The notes under the pieces were generated by a model. It made no database searches, was not told the DNA's origin, and saw nothing but the letters and a program-made list of their open reading frames with translations. A stretch of DNA of 64,000 nucleotides from NCBI GenBank assembly GCA_022560025.1, contig JAFISE010000099.1:1-64000 (forward strand). The letters are read 5' to 3'. Position 1 is the stretch's first letter. Every line of letters starts with the position of its first letter. Below, piece by piece: positions 11,239-22,820 of the stretch. The stretch is from Stagonosporopsis chrysanthemi (taxonomy: Eukaryota; Ascomycota; Dothideomycetes; Pleosporales; Didymellaceae). The position numbers and the translations under genes are program-made.

Positions 11239-11780
11239 GTCCGATCAGCTACTCCATCAGCACAGTAGTCGCCAGCGCGAGCTAGGTATGGCGGACGGAA
11301 GAACACGATAGCTATCTCGCTTCTCCAATTAGAAAAGAACCAATGTGAGATGGAGGACTTGTCTCACAACAATATACTTATGTGAGCAAGATAGCCTTAT
11401 CGGAGTTCAACACCCGGCAGCGCTCATCGCCATCGGCACGTCTGGGACCCCGCATTTCAAAAGCCGTCAGTAGTCCACTCGATGGAGTTTCTGCCGATCT
11501 CGGACTGACGTACGCGGCTAGTTTGGGCTTTGGCGCCTTGGTCTATCCTTGGAGCTTCCTTTTACGATGCAGATGTGCAAGCTTCGAAGTCTTGCGTGCA
11601 GATATCATCATCTTCGGAAGATAAGTTGATCGTGACGGGATGCAGGATAGCAGATAACGGCAGCCGGTAGTAGTTGCGGCGGATGTATGTTGGCGTTGAT
11701 CGTCGAATATAAAAAGTCGCAGACCTATCGTTCTTTGGATCAAGTTCAGCAATCTGAAGGCAAGAGTCGATTTCGTCGTC
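11239..11780. other. Intergenic region with M28 peptidase promoter
   Basis: Spacer between the carrier stop and the peptidase start. Apart from the TATA element at 11708-11715, I see nothing in it. Confidence 0.6.
11708..11715 (+). promoter_or_regulatory. TATA box of the M28 peptidase gene
   Basis: TATAAAAA lies 73 bp upstream of the peptidase ATG, a normal distance in filamentous ascomycetes. Assigned on position and sequence only. Confidence 0.5.
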
Positions 11781-13289
11781 ATGTGGTCAAATGCTTCCAC
11801 TTTTGCACTCCTGGTAGCTGGCCTCCTTCAATCCGTCGTCTCGTCTCCCCTACAACCTAACACGTCTCCACGCACGTTTCCGGACACCTCGCAATGGCCT
11901 CTTGCAACTGTTGGCAAAGTGCTTGAGCAACAGCTTCCCGACGCTGATCTGCAGGCTATCATTGCCCAGGTCTCACAAGCCAATATCGAGGCTACGATCC
12001 GAAAACTAGCTTCCTTCGGCACCAGACACACTCTTTCGAGCCAGACTGATCCCAATCGCGGCATTGGCGCAGCGAGAGACTGGCTCACTTCACAGTTCAA
12101 AGCGGCTGCCGCTGCAAGCAATGGATCCATTACGGTGTCGTGGAATAGCTTCATCAAGTATCCTGGTGACAACGAACGCATCATCTTTCCCGTCAACATC
12201 ACTTCCGTCGTTGCAACTTTGACAGGAAGCGAGGACCCTGAGAGGTTGTACGTTGTTGGCGGACACTATGATTCAAGGAACAGCGATCCGATCGACTATG
12301 AGGGTGATGCGCCCGGTGCGGTTGACGAGTAGGTACAAGACAAGCAGAAAGTAGAGTATTTTACTGACTCAATCAGCGCATCTGGCGTAGCAGTGTCTCT
12401 TGAGCTCGCGCGGATCTTTGCACATTACAAACCTAAGGCCTCCATCGCCTTCACAGCATTTGCAGGCGAAGAACAAGGTCTTCTAGGAGCAGAAAATCTC
12501 GCACAGACCTACAAGAACAGCTCCACCAACCTCGCCGCTATGATCAACCTCGACATGGTTGGTAACTCCAAGGCCGAAGACGGCACCACGGACCCCTACA
12601 ACATTCGTCTTTTCTGCCAGGGAACCCCTCTAACCGAAAACTCCACCATCTCAGCCTCTCGTCTCAACATCGGAGGCGAAAATGACAGCCCCGCGCGTAA
12701 CCTAGGCCGCCACATCTACGAAGTTGCCTCCAACGCCTTCACTGAAATGACTGTCCGCCTCATCTACCGTCTGGACCGCTACGCCCGTGGTGGTGACCAT
12801 CGCCCCTTCCTCGAGGCTGGGTTCAGTGCTGTACGCTTCGTGCAGCCGAACGAGGACTACACGCAGCAGCACCAGGATATCCGTATCCAGAACGGCAAGC
12901 AGTATGGCGACCTCGTTGAGTTCTTAGATTTCGAGTACAACGCACGCGCTGCTAAAGTCGTAGCGAGTGTGATGTGGAGTTTGGCAAATGCGCCGGGCGA
13001 GCCGACGCATGTTGGTGTTAATACAACGGTGAGTGATAATTACAGTCAGTTTAGGTGGACGGCGCCAAGGGGTTTGAAGCCCGAGGGGTATGAGATTGTG
13101 TACAGGGAGACAATCGAGTCCCACTGGACGAATGTCATTGAGGTGGGGGATGTCAATTGGTATAACTTGACGAGCGCCACGGTCCATAAAGACAATGTGG
13201 TCTTTGGCGTGAGGAGTGTTGGGAAGGGCGGATATAGAAGTCCTGCTGTGCTGCCGTTCCCATTCGGTTGCGCCCCAGGTCGTTGTTGA
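11781..13289 (+). CDS. Secreted M28-family zinc aminopeptidase
   Basis: An extracellular di-zinc exopeptidase removing N-terminal residues from peptides. Two exons, 11781-12328 and 12377-13289, with a 48-nt intron, encode 486 aa. The joint restores the DDASG zinc motif, which confirms the splice. A signal peptide covers about residues 1-21. Metal and catalytic residues are visible in order: H162 (GGHYDS), D183 (DDASG), E214-E215 (GEEQG), D242 (NLDMVG) and H324 (GGDHRPF). Several NxS/T sites fit a secreted glycoprotein. The last 100 residues form a fibronectin-III-like module (SQFRWTAP, GYEIVYRET). All five ligand motifs are intact. The gene stands alone and is preceded by a TATA box. Confidence 0.93.
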
Positions 13290-13843
13290 TGGACTGGTAT
13301 ATAAGTCTTCCTGTCATCTGTTTGCAAAGATGTAGGGATGAGAACACGAAAAAGCTCGTTACTTCAAAGCGACCATCTTGATGAAAACTAGAACCCTATA
13401 TTGGCCACAGATTGCTACTAACCAACGCGTACAATATGAAGGTAGCGTACATGACCTCTGATAGCGAGTAGTATTCTTGTTGTACTTGACTGTACCAAGA
13501 AGTGATTGTAGCGCGCGCAAAAGGGTGAGTTGGGGTAGCATGTGTAATTATGACCTGCTTAAAAGCTAAGTACCTTCGTGATCTACATGTGCTCGGATTG
13601 GGATACGTTTATAAAGTCAAGAATGCCTGGACCTGAAGTAGAGAAGGCTCAGAGGTGTGGCCACATATAATGTCGAAGATAATCTCTAGGCAATTCATAT
13701 ACTCTAATATTCGTCCACGAGATGCAGAATGAGAACCTCAGGCAAGTCAAAAGCGATCAGAACAAAACTCATGTCATTATGTCATGTAAGGAACCCGGCC
13801 CATAAGCCACGCTTCCCCTGTATGCTAACTATTGCAACACTTT
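13290..13843. other. Convergent intergenic region
   Basis: Spacer between the 3' ends of the M28 peptidase (+) and phosphate permease (-) genes, presumably holding both 3' UTRs. It is AT-richer than its flanks, and I see no gene or repeat in it. Confidence 0.6.
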
Positions 13844-15828
13844 CTAAAAGTGCGGTGTGTTCAGTGCCATAGCCATTAGCAGCCCCGAAATCAACCCCGC
13901 GCTCGGAAGCGTGATAATCCAGGACGAGAAGATGAACGCAACCTGCTTCCAGTTGACAGCTCTGACGTCTAAGTTGCACAGCGCGACGCCGATCGTCGCG
14001 CCAGTCAAGCACTGCGTAGTTGACACAGGCAGTGCTAGTCTGGAAGCGAGCAGCACGGTAATGGCGGCGCCAAGTTCCATTGAGAAACCGCGGGTCGGAG
14101 AGACTTGAGTGATCTTGTTGCCGAGCGAGCGCATGACGTGGTACCCGTAAACTGTAGGAGCTTGGTTAGTGGGATGGACGAGAGCGATGGAAAGTTAGAT
14201 ACTTACACCAGAATCCTAGACCAAGCAGCAGACCGGCGACCACCAGGATCCATATCGGTGTGTCGGCTTTGGCGATCACTTCCCCGCTAGTGTAGGTGTT
14301 GTAGCTGGCTACCCAAGGGCCGACGGCGTTTGCAACTTCGATGCTGTTAGGTTTCGAACGTAGATGCAGGATTGTAGGAATCACATACCATCGTTGGAGC
14401 CGTGCGCGATACTCATCATCATCGCGGATGCAACCTGGCAATATGTCCACAAGTGTTCAACACGATTATCGTAGACGACAGCACGGGCATGGACAGCACC
14501 CAGGTCTGGCGATGAGGTCAGCGATGTGAGTTATGACATAGTCGGGGCAAACTTACTCTTGTGTGTGACAACATCACGGCTAACACCCTGGAGAAGCAGG
14601 AATTTGGCCCAGTTCGCTAGTTTGCGGGGCGCGTAGAAAGGCAAATGTCGGACTGGTTCAAGCCATCGCTCCTCAGGCTCGGGTGTCTTGGGGACAACGT
14701 GGGCAACAGTATCGCCTCTGGGGTTCGGCATGGAAAGTCCGCGAGGAGCACGCTCTGATGCAGCGTTGTCGATACCGTCGGCGGTGTCGATCGAGGATGA
14801 TTGTCCCTCACCAGGCTGCTGAGTCGTCTTGTCCACTGGTGTTGCATCAGTCATAAACCCGTTTTCCTTGGAAACCTTCTCTACGTCGTTCGTAGGTGTG
14901 TCCTCAGATGATTTGGCGTAGTAGTCGATTACAGCCTCGGTACCCTTTCCTGGCCAGTAGATAGGAGGATCGTCGCGGTACAGGAGAGGTCCGAGCGGGA
15001 TGTGCCATGGTCGCATGCGAGCATCATTCATGACAAGGCGGCGGTAGAAATAAGGAATAAAGAAGGTGTACGCGAAGGCGAGGACACCAAAGAAGACACC
15101 AAGAATGATACCAGTAGACTTTCCAGGGCCCATCTCCTCGAGAGACTGGCCATTGGGAAGCTCATCAATAATGAACAGGGCAAGCACGCCGGCTGTGAAG
15201 GCCAGGTACCAAGGAATCATCCGCATGCCCCATTTCATCGGGTCCGCTCTGTCCAAAACGAGGAACTTGACGGTAAGGAAGAGAGCAGCGGCGAATCCAG
15301 CTGCTATGAGTGGGGCAATCGCCCAGGATGCAGCAATCTGGCTCAGACTGCCAGTGGCCCACCCCCACTTGAGCGGCGTTTGTGCTGCGATACCAGCACC
15401 TGCAAGGGCACCGACGACGGTTTGCGTGGTGCTAGAAGGAATGTCAGCGATATCCCTCAACGTACAAGGAGTCTTCGAACTTACCTGACAGGCATACCAT
15501 AGAACGTAGCGATAGTAAGGAATGTAGCACTCCCAACTTCAGCGCATCCCATCACAAGCATAAATGTCGGAGGCGCCGGCTGGAACTTAGTGAGTCCGAA
15601 CACGCCGCTCTTGATGGTAGAAGTGACGCGAGAACCCATGGCAACGGCTCCTATGAACTCGGTAACGGAGGCTAGGAGACCGGCCTGCCACATCTTCAAT
15701 GTCCGGGCTGCCACTGATGTGGCGTACGAGTTGGCAACATCATTGGCACCATTGGAGGCTGAAGAGAAGACAAAGGCGATAGTAGTGATCGCAAGGATCC
15801 AGTTGTATTTTGCCAAGGCTGGAGCCAT
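13844..15828 (-). CDS. PHO4-family high-affinity inorganic phosphate transporter
   Basis: A plasma-membrane phosphate symporter of the PiT family; relatives are Neurospora PHO-4 and yeast Pho89 (Na+/phosphate). Five exons on the minus strand (15828-15485, 15431-14557, 14505-14389, 14335-14207, 14151-13844) give 590 aa, about the size of the Neurospora protein. The duplicated family signature appears as GANDVANS near residue 27 and GSNDVANA around residue 445, the second restored across an exon junction. Each half ends in PVSTTQ. A long hydrophilic central loop (about 255-400) rich in Ser/Asp/Glu separates two membrane blocks, as is usual. All four introns are 51-55 nt. The upstream region carries several CACGTT elements, which suggests control by phosphate starvation. 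Confidence 0.95.
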
Positions 15829-16840
15829 GATGTATCGGCGCTCTCAAGAGCTGACTGTTGAACTTGAAATGAAGGTAAGTGGTGAGTGATACTCAGGGCT
15901 GTAAGTCCTTATAAGTACTCCATAGGAAAGCGGGTCGGCAGCACGGCAATCTCTATTTTTTTGAGGGCCTGGAGGCAACTGTGGATACAGGGCTCGTCGG
16001 AGGCGTTTACTTGGTGATCCACGGTATGGAGTCCCTCGTACCAATAGTGGTCCCTGCCCTACCCCACGCGGTCCCAAAGCTGGAGTCTCTGGACTCCGCA
16101 CGTTGTGTTTCAGCAAGCATGTCTCAACCTTTCCTGTTGAATGTACAAGAAAGAGACTTGATGAAGCACAAGGAGCGTCACTGCATACGGTCCGCGGCGG
16201 TGCATGAGGTCGAAGATCAGCATCAAATGCTGTCTGACGCTTATGGCACAGGCGTCTTGTCGCGATCCGCACTGGTGGCTTCATCGAAAGGTGTCGCGTG
16301 CCTGTGGGGACCAGCATTCTAGATTTCAGCGAAAGAGATTCTGAGATTGAAGAACGTGGGCAACGTGCCAGGACTTGCCAAGGTCAAAACTCGTGTGGCG
16401 ACTCCGCTTATCCGCGCGGCCAAGTACTTGGCGCCGCAGCGGACGACACTGCAAGCATTTCTCTTCTCGAGATTCCGCCCGAGAAAGCCTCATCAAGATG
16501 CTGCCAGTCAGTCTTGATCGCTCTCCCATTGCTTGGAGCGCTCAAGTAAGATCTTGGGACCAACGTCATTTGAGACAATTCACAGGATCTCAGCCGCGTC
16601 TTACCTGATCAGGATTAGTGCATCCAAAGGCTTTTGGAAGAAAACATCGGACTGTCTCCCACCTATTTTGGGTCAACGCGCGCATGCCTTCGAGGTAAGA
16701 TAAGGCGAAAAGTTTCCATAGTTTATATTCCTGCAGTATGTTACCGACTACGAGAAGTTTGTTACACGGAACACTTTCCATCAACCATTATCGTTGAGGC
16801 TGTCACTGCGAAGCGCGTGAGCTCCCTGCTCTTATGCTAA
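15829..16840. other. Upstream region of the phosphate transporter
   Basis: A 1-kb spacer on the 5' side of the phosphate permease and the 3' side of the next minus-strand gene. Open frames run across it but none resembles a protein. It contains three CACGTT hexamers, described separately. Confidence 0.6.
16353..16367 (-). promoter_or_regulatory. Paired CACGTT elements upstream of the phosphate transporter
   Basis: Two CACGTT hexamers on the minus strand (16353-16358 and 16362-16367) lie 3 bp apart, with a third on the plus strand at 16099-16104. CACGTK is the core bound by the bHLH factors Pho4 (yeast) and NUC-1 (Neurospora), which activate this permease class under phosphate starvation. They sit 270-540 bp from the ATG. 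The sites are seen; the function is inferred. Confidence 0.35.
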
Positions 16841-17682
16841 TCACTGGGTTGAGATTTCTGTTGTGCGATCCAGAAGCCTTTCGATCTCCTGCCGCTCAGC
16901 TGGAGTGCGCAAGCCTCTACCACCAGCGCACATCGACACAACACCTACCCACACGTCAAAAGTATTGAACGCTTCCAGCTCCGTCATAGACAAAAAACGC
17001 CTAAGCTCATCAAAAGAGTGCGTACCATCCATCCACAGCTGCTTCGAACGTTGCTTGAACTGAATCTGGACACGTGTGTTTAAGTGTGATGCTGGGTACC
17101 TGTGCGACAGAAACTCCTTAGAGTGGAACGAGATCGATGACACAACGCGCTCTTTAACAATATGAACCACGAAAGTCTGATTGGTGTGATACTTTTCGAG
17201 GAAGAGGTTAAGATCTTGCGTCGGTAGGATGTCGAACGGAAGCTGCGGGTCTACAGTCGCAGGGAGATCAAGTTGAAGAGATAGATGTGGTGTTTCGACC
17301 ATGAATTTGATAAGCGGCAAGAGATCCGCTGGCCCTCTCTCAGAACCGGGTCCTTGGAGAACGACCATTGAGGTTGGACAAACGTACAATGCCCGGCCAA
17401 AGGTGGCGACGAACTGTGGTAGCCAGTCGAAGTTGGTTCTTAGCTCGACCTTTTCAAGCACGTAAGGAAGAAATTCATGTCCAAGCATCCGACAGACACG
17501 TGATACACTAGTCAGCTTGTACATCTCAGCATGGTCATTTCTGTTGCCATGCTTGGTTGAAAGCTCGGCAGCCGAATAGCTGTAGATGATGTGTGGAATC
17601 TCTTTATCTCCTGTCAGTCGTGACCGAGATAGAACACCAAGGCACTAACCACACGGTAGATCAAACAAGCTTAGGAGTCTGG
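16841..17682 (-). CDS. Uncharacterised LPxEIRNxIY-family protein (copy 1), 5' end unclear
   Basis: Function unknown. The main exon (17610-16841) encodes 256 residues in one open frame, with a first ATG at 17524. Upstream, LFDLPCG joins DKEIPHIIYSYS if a 39-nt GT-AG intron (17649-17611) is removed. This matches the LPxEIRNxIYxY head of four paralogues in the window and places the intron at the same codon in the same phase. The later VCRMLGHEFLP and ADLLPLIKF segments match paralogues too. No ATG precedes LFDLPCG in frame; a TAA does. Either another exon lies upstream or the 5' end is broken. The 39-nt intron is short for this genome. If only the ATG at 17524 is used, the product is 227 aa and lacks the signature. 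Confidence 0.6.
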
Positions 17683-18338
17683 CTTATAACGGGGCAATCC
17701 TTGTTGCTGAAGAACTGTCTGAACCCTCGAGCGCTAGGAGTGAGGTGACCGAACGAAAGCGGGGTGCTTTGATTGGCTTTGATTGGCTTCGACTCGTCTC
17801 TGATGTATTCTGAGCGCAAAGCAGCCGAAAGGTGCCACTCTGGCCCAATTCGGTGTAGAAACTTAGCTGTATTGTCCTCGCTTGTGTCACTGAACAAGGG
17901 TGTCAGTTCGTGTTTAGGCGAGACCCTATGTATGTGTTAGCCTGAAGGAATCGCTGGAACTAGGCGAAACTGGTTGCAATCACGACATATTGCAGACCAG
18001 AGACTGCGGACGCACACATAGTGACTCTTTGACGCCGCAATTGGCTCACTTGAGGCGAAGGCGAGATGACGTGAACATGAGATGTGGGCGTCAAGGCTTA
18101 CACCACGCGTTGAGCTGGAGCGATTGGGCGAGAGCGCGTTCATGTCAAGCTTGATTTCGTTGGAAGGTACACCCAAGCTCTTCAAGCGACACCTATCGCA
18201 ATAAAGACTGTACTGGGACATGCCATTCAATACGTTGACCAATCAGCCATGAAATGTTGTAGGTAATCAACTCAGCACCCCTGACACATCGACCAAACTG
18301 TACGTCGTCAGACCGCGTCGCAGAAATGGAACGCAGAA
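17683..18338 (-). other. Intergenic region with possible upstream exons of copy 1
   Basis: Two minus-strand open frames lie here: 18242-17937 (containing MSQYSLYCDRC, ending near a GTAAGC donor) and 17897-17661 (after a TTCAG acceptor). The second runs into LPxEIRNxIY copy 1 in a different frame. They could be an N-terminal extension, as paralogue 31699-33138 has one, but no splice joins them cleanly. I leave them unassigned. Confidence 0.3.
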
Positions 18339-18836
18339 TTACTTAGGCTTCTCCTTTATCTTCTGCCTCAAGACCTCTTTCTGATTTTCAGGCATGTTCC
18401 GTGACTCTTCGAGACGCTCTTTCGACAAGGGTGGTGGCAGCGTACTCTTGTCGGGCTCGAACCATTTGCTTTTATCAGTTTTGGTCCCGTCTATTTCCTC
18501 AGAAACCAACCGGTAGTTCTCAGGAACCCTCAATTGGAATGCGCGAATCTGCTCGGGTGCTATACACTTAATGTTGTTCGAGTATGTCCCAAAGGGTGTC
18601 TTACTAAAACCTTGAGCAGAGAGCACTGTACGGTCCGCGGTCAGCGAGCGCATTACACCGTCCTCAGACAGGTGTATGAGTCCAGTAAGGTCGTACGTAA
18701 ATCCACCCAGAATACGAGACACTTCCTGCTGGTACGGGTCCCTTCTGTCCCAGTTACCACAACTTCCTGATGCAGAATTTTCTGTCGAAGAAGTCTCATT
18801 CGATAGATTTTCAGTCGCCGGCGCAGAATTGGCCAT
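18339..18836 (-). CDS. Hypothetical protein, 165 aa
   Basis: I do not recognise this protein. The ATG at 18836 is preferred over an upstream TTG. The N-terminal 25 residues are Ser/Thr/Asn-rich. The middle (ILGGFTYDLTGLIHL, about 36-100) looks folded, with alternating hydrophobics. The C-terminus is charged and Lys/Glu-rich, and the last codons read EKPK. No signal peptide, membrane helix or intron is seen. The balanced composition and the absence of better frames support coding. Confidence 0.55.
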   Translation of the reverse strand: MANSAPATENLSNETSSTENSASGSCGNWDRRDPYQQEVSRILGGFTYDLTGLIHLSEDGVMRSLTADRTVLSAQGFSKTPFGTYSNNIKCIAPEQIRAFQLRVPENYRLVSEEIDGTKTDKSKWFEPDKSTLPPPLSKERLEESRNMPENQKEVLRQKIKEKPK

Positions 18837-19674
18837 CGTGCTGTTAGTTTCCGCAAGTGAGGGTTGATGTCGTCCTTGCAGAAGCAATGAAAGTTTGGTT
18901 CCAGAGATTGAAGGAGGCCTCCAACGTCATCTCACGCGGGGCAAAGTGGCAGCCTGATGTTGGCTGGCTATAGCATGCATCAGTCATACTGACCCTAGTC
19001 GGCCTACTACCTGAAGCGTCAGTAAGAATCGCGATGTGAAGTGATGACCCGCTGTGAAGAAGACTCAAAAAATGGATGAATGTTGAAGCGATGCCCGCAG
19101 GAAGTGGGGCGCTTGCCATATATGATCTAGCGGGAAGTCGCGTTCTGCTGGCGGAGTGCCAGCCACTGCAACCACGCCTCAAGATCAATGACCGTTATGA
19201 CGAGACTATATCAATATTCTAAAGTGAAGCGGCGTCTCTAACTCGGTGTCTTCGGCGTCCATGGTATCTGATGCGAGGCGTTTACAAGTGTGTGCGCCGG
19301 CTTTGCCCAGATGCGCACCTCATCCGCGTGTTCAATGTCGTCAACCGAAACGCACCTCTCATATGCGCAAGAAGGTCCCGACAACGGCCACGGGTAGAGA
19401 CAAGCTCATCAAATCATGCCTGTGCTCTCATCCTTATCGCGCCTAGTGCTGTAACTCAGTGGGGTAATCCTCTAGTTACCACCCTGCACGACGAGCAAAA
19501 GCCGTCACAGAAAGGGGATTGCGGACGATGGAACGCTTGCGCAATCTGAAGCATCTATGCACTCATCCCTAGATTTTCGCACACGGGTTTCTTACGCCAA
19601 CTTGGTCTGGCTGAAGAGTACATATGTAAGTTGCGCGCAGTTGTTCGCACTGCTTGTCAGATCGACCAGCGAAT
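18837..19674. other. Divergent intergenic region
   Basis: A shared 5' region between the hypothetical minus-strand gene and the MFS permease. Short open frames occur on both strands, but none shows a recognisable motif. Confidence 0.55.
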
Positions 19675-21408
19675 ATGAGTCTCGAGTCCGGATCAGACAA
19701 GCAGATCGACACTGAGGTTCTGTCAAAGGATGACACATCCACGAATGAATTGGGCACACCGGTGTCGCAGGACTTGAAGCCAAAGAAGGTACCATGGTAT
19801 GCCTACATCTGGGATTATGAGCCGGATCGCACACATGAAGAGCGCGTCTTCGTTTCCAAACTGGATGTTTATCTTATCACAATCTTGTCGCTTGGCTACT
19901 TCATCAAGAATCTTGACCAGACCAATATCAGCAATGCTTTTGTGAGTGGAATGAAGGAAGACCTGGCCATGAACGGAAACCAAATCAATTTGATCGATAC
20001 CGCCTGGACAGTTGGCTACGTCGTCGGTCAGATTCCCAGTCAGATTATCCTGACGAAAGTTCGACCATCAGTCTGGGTACCCAGTTGCGAGTTGGTTTGG
20101 ACCATGTTGACCTTCACACTGGCGGCCGCGAAGACAAGTAACCATGTCATCGTGATCCGATTCTTCGTCGGACTTGCAGAGTCCATCTTTTACCCGGCTG
20201 CGCATACCGTGCTTGGAGCCTGGTACAAACCTAGCGAGCTCGGCAAGAGAGCGTGCGTCTTCCATGCATCGTCTGCCGTTGCGGCCATGTTCTCCGGATA
20301 CCTTCAGGCTGCTGTGTACAAAGGCCTGAACGGTGTGCACGGATTTGCGGGATGGCAATGGTTGTTTGTAGGTTGACCCTTGGTGGTGGCTTTGTACTTG
20401 CTGACATTCTCTTAGATCATGGACGGTATCATTAGTGCTCCAATCTGCCTAGCTGGATTCTTTCTTATTCCCGATTTACCTGAAAACACCCGAGCTTTCT
20501 ATCTAAGCGATAGCGTAAGTGGTCTTTTTGGTACGCCCAGAGCATGGATGCTAACATCCAGCAGGACAGAGCTTTAGCTAAGAGTAGAATGAAGAGTGTC
20601 GGTCGTGCGCCACGCAAGAAGCTTACTTTGGCTTCATTCCGTCGAATTTTCAGTAAGTATCGCTATGCTCGTCTCTCCCGAGGTACCTACCAGCTAACAA
20701 CACTTACAGGTCGCTGGCATGTCTACCTCTTGACCATATTGTACATCGTCTTCATCAATATCAGCCCTTCCGGCAGTGTCAACCCCTTCTCACTTTGGCT
20801 GAAGTCGGAAGGGCTTTCGGTATCTAAGATTGTGAGTGGACCGCTCCACTGCCTGCCTGCGCGCTAACATATCCAAGAACATCATACCTACAGCCAGCTC
20901 TGCCATCCAACTAGTCTTGACTGTTTCCCTAGCCATCATCTCCGATGCCATCCGGCACCGCGCACGCATCATGTCGGTCAGCACGTTCCTTGGGGGTTTC
21001 GCCGCTCTGTGTCTCGCCATTTGGAACATCCCTTCTGGCTTAAAATGGTTCTCGTTCTTCCTACAGCGTGCGTCGGTGCCATACGGGCCGTTGAGCATGT
21101 CTTGGGCCAACGAAATCTGCGGTGCGGACGCCGAGGAGAGGACTATTGTCATCGGAGTGATGAACTCAATGGGATATGCTTTCAACGCTTTCGTGCCAAT
21201 CCTGACCTATCCCCAGACCGACGCGCCAAGGTTCAGGAAGGGATTCATTTATTCCACTTGTGCATTCGTAGCACAAGCTCTGATCACTGCTGCTGTCGCC
21301 TACATGTACAAGAAAGATTTGAAGAAACGAGAGAAAGCAGCTGCTGGCGACGAGGAAGGAGTGAACGATGCAGTGTTGGTTGGCGCGACACGAACAACAG
21401 ATCTCTGA
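19675..21408 (+). CDS. MFS permease, allantoate/pantothenate (Dal5/Liz1) type
   Basis: A plasma-membrane proton symporter of the anion:cation symporter family, whose fungal members carry pantothenate, allantoate, nicotinate and similar acids; the substrate here is not determinable. Five exons (19675-20367, 20416-20514, 20565-20652, 20710-20831, 20878-21408) give 510 aa. The ATG at 19675 is the first in frame. A hydrophilic head of about 60 residues ends in DRTHEER, followed by KLDVYLITILSLGYFIKNLDQTN, typical of the family, and about 12 membrane helices. The loop before helix 7 is basic. The exon 3 acceptor is CAGCAG, so use of the first CAG adds one glutamine. All four introns are 46-57 nt and each junction keeps frame. 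Confidence 0.92.
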
Positions 21409-21947
21409 GGAGTCCGCGCTCATTATAGACGAGTCGCTGAATCCGCACCAACAGAAGCTCACCGGTCACTGCTCACAGCGGATATGTGGCAGTGCATGAC
21501 GTCTGCCCTGTCAGCCAAGTCTGCCTGACGCAAGCCGCACGAATGACAAGTCTCAAGTGTGAGTTGGCATGACAGTGGAGAAGCGGAGGGCAGTGCAAAG
21601 CTCAACGGAGCCTCCGGCCAAGCTCGGCCGAGCAATGTCAGCCACAGATCCGGATTTCCGCCCGGGGTTCCGCTTACAACCACTCACTGCGCCACAATGC
21701 TCGATGGTCATGCGCCACTTGAGAAGCAAAGCTTAGTTGAATAAGCTTGTGCCGGTTTCCCGTTCATGGTTATGAGAGGTTGCGTATGTACGTACCCGCT
21801 CGATCCGTATGTAGTATATAGATACTGAGCCGCCCACTTCCTGCTGGATCTACGAACTAAACTACTTTCTATGTCACACACATCACACTATATTGAATCT
21901 AAGCTTGTACACGAAAAAACCCAGCCACATCAAGCTCAAACTCCGAT
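21409..21947. other. Intergenic region upstream of the WW gene
   Basis: Spacer with no gene. A TATATA at 21815-21820, 128-133 bp before the WW-protein ATG, is a candidate core promoter. Confidence 0.5.
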
Positions 21948-22511
21948 ATGCCACTCAACTCTTTCAGAGACGCCATTGGGCACGTGGAGAACGCCTTGTA
22001 CATGTTGAAAGGGAAGCGAAACGATGATCAGGGTTCCGGTATGACATACGGCAACCACTATCCACAATACCACAACTCAGCCCCCATTCCACCCCAGCAT
22101 CCCCCACCACCACAGAACTACGGCCAGCCTCCCTATTCCCCTCCAAGTGGCTGGTCACAACACTGGGATCAGGGCTCTCAACGCTACTACTACATCGAAC
22201 AAGCTACCGGGCGGTCGCAGTGGGAACCACCAGCAAATCAATATCATCAGCCACCGCGACCGACATCATCGTCCTACCAACAGCGCGGCTCTAGGGACTA
22301 CACACGAGATAACGGGTCTGGAGAGTACAGGCAACAACATCTCAGGCCTCACAGCAACTCGAATGCGTCCCAGACGTCGAGGAATGGCAGCCCACTCCCG
22401 AGAGCTATGTCCATCCCTCCTGGATACTCGCTCGACATGAAGACAGGTCAGCTTGTCAATACTATGCTGCCGCCGACAGGACACAATAGTGCGCCCGTCA
22501 AGTACTGGTGA
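21948..22511 (+). CDS. Single WW-domain protein, Pro/Gln/Tyr-rich
   Basis: An intronless 187-aa protein. A Pro/Gln/Tyr-rich segment (about 34-66) precedes one WW domain (about 68-95), in which the first tryptophan (SGWSQHWDQ), the aromatic block RYYYIEQATG and the closing SQWEPP are visible. WW domains bind proline-rich ligands. The rest is low-complexity and rich in Ser, Arg, Asn and Gln, ending in PVKYW. No catalytic domain is attached, so the protein is probably an adaptor. Similar small proteins occur in other dothideomycetes, and I know of no defined function. The start is the first ATG in the frame. Confidence 0.85.
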   Translation: MPLNSFRDAIGHVENALYMLKGKRNDDQGSGMTYGNHYPQYHNSAPIPPQHPPPPQNYGQPPYSPPSGWSQHWDQGSQRYYYIEQATGRSQWEPPANQYHQPPRPTSSSYQQRGSRDYTRDNGSGEYRQQHLRPHSNSNASQTSRNGSPLPRAMSIPPGYSLDMKTGQLVNTMLPPTGHNSAPVKYW

Positions 22512-22820
22512 ATGAACTCCGGCTACAATGAGACAAATTCCCACATAGATGAGGCCGTGCTGCTGCACAGCATAACGCTCCTTTAAAACGACCTCCTGTA
22601 ACATTTATTGCAGACTAAGAGGCACTGAAGGAACCCCAAGGCTTGACTTGGCGTAAGGTTTGAGCGACACGCACACTGAGCCAAATACGGAAACAACCCT
22701 ACAGAGATGGTTGTGGCGAGAAGAAACCATAACAGAAGCAGTTGGAGGTACATAGGAGGATGTAAAATGTGTTCGCAGAAGCATGGGTGTGCGTACAAAT
22801 GTCAATACTGGATGAGAGTC
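22512..22820. other. Convergent intergenic region
   Basis: A short spacer between the WW gene and the 3' end of LPxEIRNxIY copy 2. I see nothing in it. Confidence 0.6.

Noticed and set aside
15844..16317. Minus-strand open frame of 157 residues upstream of the phosphate transporter
   Set aside because: No coherent protein features. It starts from a non-ATG or weak context and covers the promoter region.
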